From: Rhizobacter sp.
GTDB lineage: Bacteria > Pseudomonadota > Gammaproteobacteria > Burkholderiales > Burkholderiaceae_C
DNA length: 5,988 bases
Direction: 5' to 3'
Assembly: GCA_014380155.1 (NCBI GenBank)
Contig: JACMKJ010000047.1
Span: 1-5,988 of the forward strand
Every line of letters begins with the position of its first letter. The stretch's first letter is position 1. Below, in pieces: positions 5,693-5,988 of the stretch. Below the pieces are notes generated by a model, which did no database searches, had not been told where the DNA came from, and was given only the letters and a program-made list of their open reading frames with translations. A program made the translations under genes and the position numbers.

Positions 5693-5988
5693 GCAGCGAC
5701 TTTACGACCCCCGCGCTGCGCAATGCCCATGCCCACCACTGATGCCGAGGCCACCCCCAGCGCAAGCGTGAGTGCCGAGCCGTAGAACACGCTGCTCGCC
5801 GAGCCGTGGTCGAGCAACGCGCCGAACACCGGCGCCGCCACGGCAAAGCCGAGATCGAGGCCCGAGTACACCGTGCCATAGACCCGCCCGGTGGCCCCGG
5901 GTGGCGACGCCTGCTTGATGAGCATGTCGCGCGACGGCCCGGCGAGGCCGGCGCCAAAACCCGCCACCGCCGCCACGGCCGCCAGAGC
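5689..5988 (-). CDS. MFS transporter, C-terminal 99 residues (5' end outside window)
   Basis: The last 99 codons and the TGA stop (5691-5689) of a leftward gene. The segment GPSRDMLIKQASPPGATGRV (17-36), followed by YGTVYSGLDLG (37-47), is the cytoplasmic loop signature of a major-facilitator subgroup of 12-helix transporters. It is flanked by hydrophobic helices at about 1-16, 48-60 and 67-90. The protein ends in a basic cytoplasmic tail (QRGGRKVAA). The direction of transport and the substrate cannot be told from the fragment. It is the first visible gene of the operon, and its stop codon overlaps the TPP-enzyme start in ATGA. The operon promoter must therefore lie outside the window. Confidence 0.85.
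   Translation of the reverse strand, partial: ALAAVAAVAGFGAGLAGPSRDMLIKQASPPGATGRVYGTVYSGLDLGFAVAAPVFGALLDHGSASSVFYGSALTLALGVASASVVGMGIAQRGGRKVAA

Noticed and set aside
4949..5785. Plus-strand open frame of 278 codons
   Set aside because: It is antisense to the TPP enzyme and MFS genes and has shadow-frame composition.

Overview
The window looks like chromosomal DNA from a motile, high-GC betaproteobacterium of the order Burkholderiales (Rubrivivax/Leptothrix/Rhizobacter-like). This rests on the strong GC bias at third codon positions, the short ACT-less form of SerB, the HAMP/signalling sequence of the chemoreceptor and the style of the RraA-like protein. It is an inference from sequence character, not a database match. 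I see no rRNA, tRNA, CRISPR array, insertion sequence or phage gene.

Left part (1-1140): a divergent pair. A secreted Ala/Pro-rich protein of unknown function runs leftwards from 282 and leaves the window. serB (phosphoserine phosphatase) runs rightwards from 433 to 1140. The 150-bp gap between their starts holds a dense cluster of perfect inverted repeats, two of which are mutually exclusive hairpins, and a plausible sigma-70 promoter for serB.

Middle (1155-2814): a methyl-accepting chemotaxis protein on the minus strand, convergent with serB and separated from it by only 14 bp with no recognisable terminator. The 103-bp gap upstream of the receptor contains a near-perfect flagellar sigma-28 (FliA) -10 element, so the receptor is probably expressed with the flagellar/chemotaxis regulon.

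Right part (2815-5988): a tightly packed minus-strand operon, in order of transcription: the C-terminal end of an MFS transporter, an acetolactate-synthase-like thiamine-diphosphate enzyme, an RraA/HMG-aldolase-fold protein, and a pyroglutamyl peptidase I. The first two junctions are 4-base ATGA stop/start overlaps. At the third, the Shine-Dalgarno sequence of pcp overlaps the stop codon of the RraA-like gene. The combination suggests uptake or export of a small organic acid or amino-acid derivative together with two carbon-carbon-bond enzymes and a lactam-specific peptidase. I know of no described pathway with this gene set, and the substrate cannot be read from the sequence. This operon is the best candidate for something undescribed in the window.

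Every gene here is read as intact within the window except the two cut by its edges. Several longer reading frames that start upstream of the true starts, or lie antisense to these genes, are by-products of high GC.
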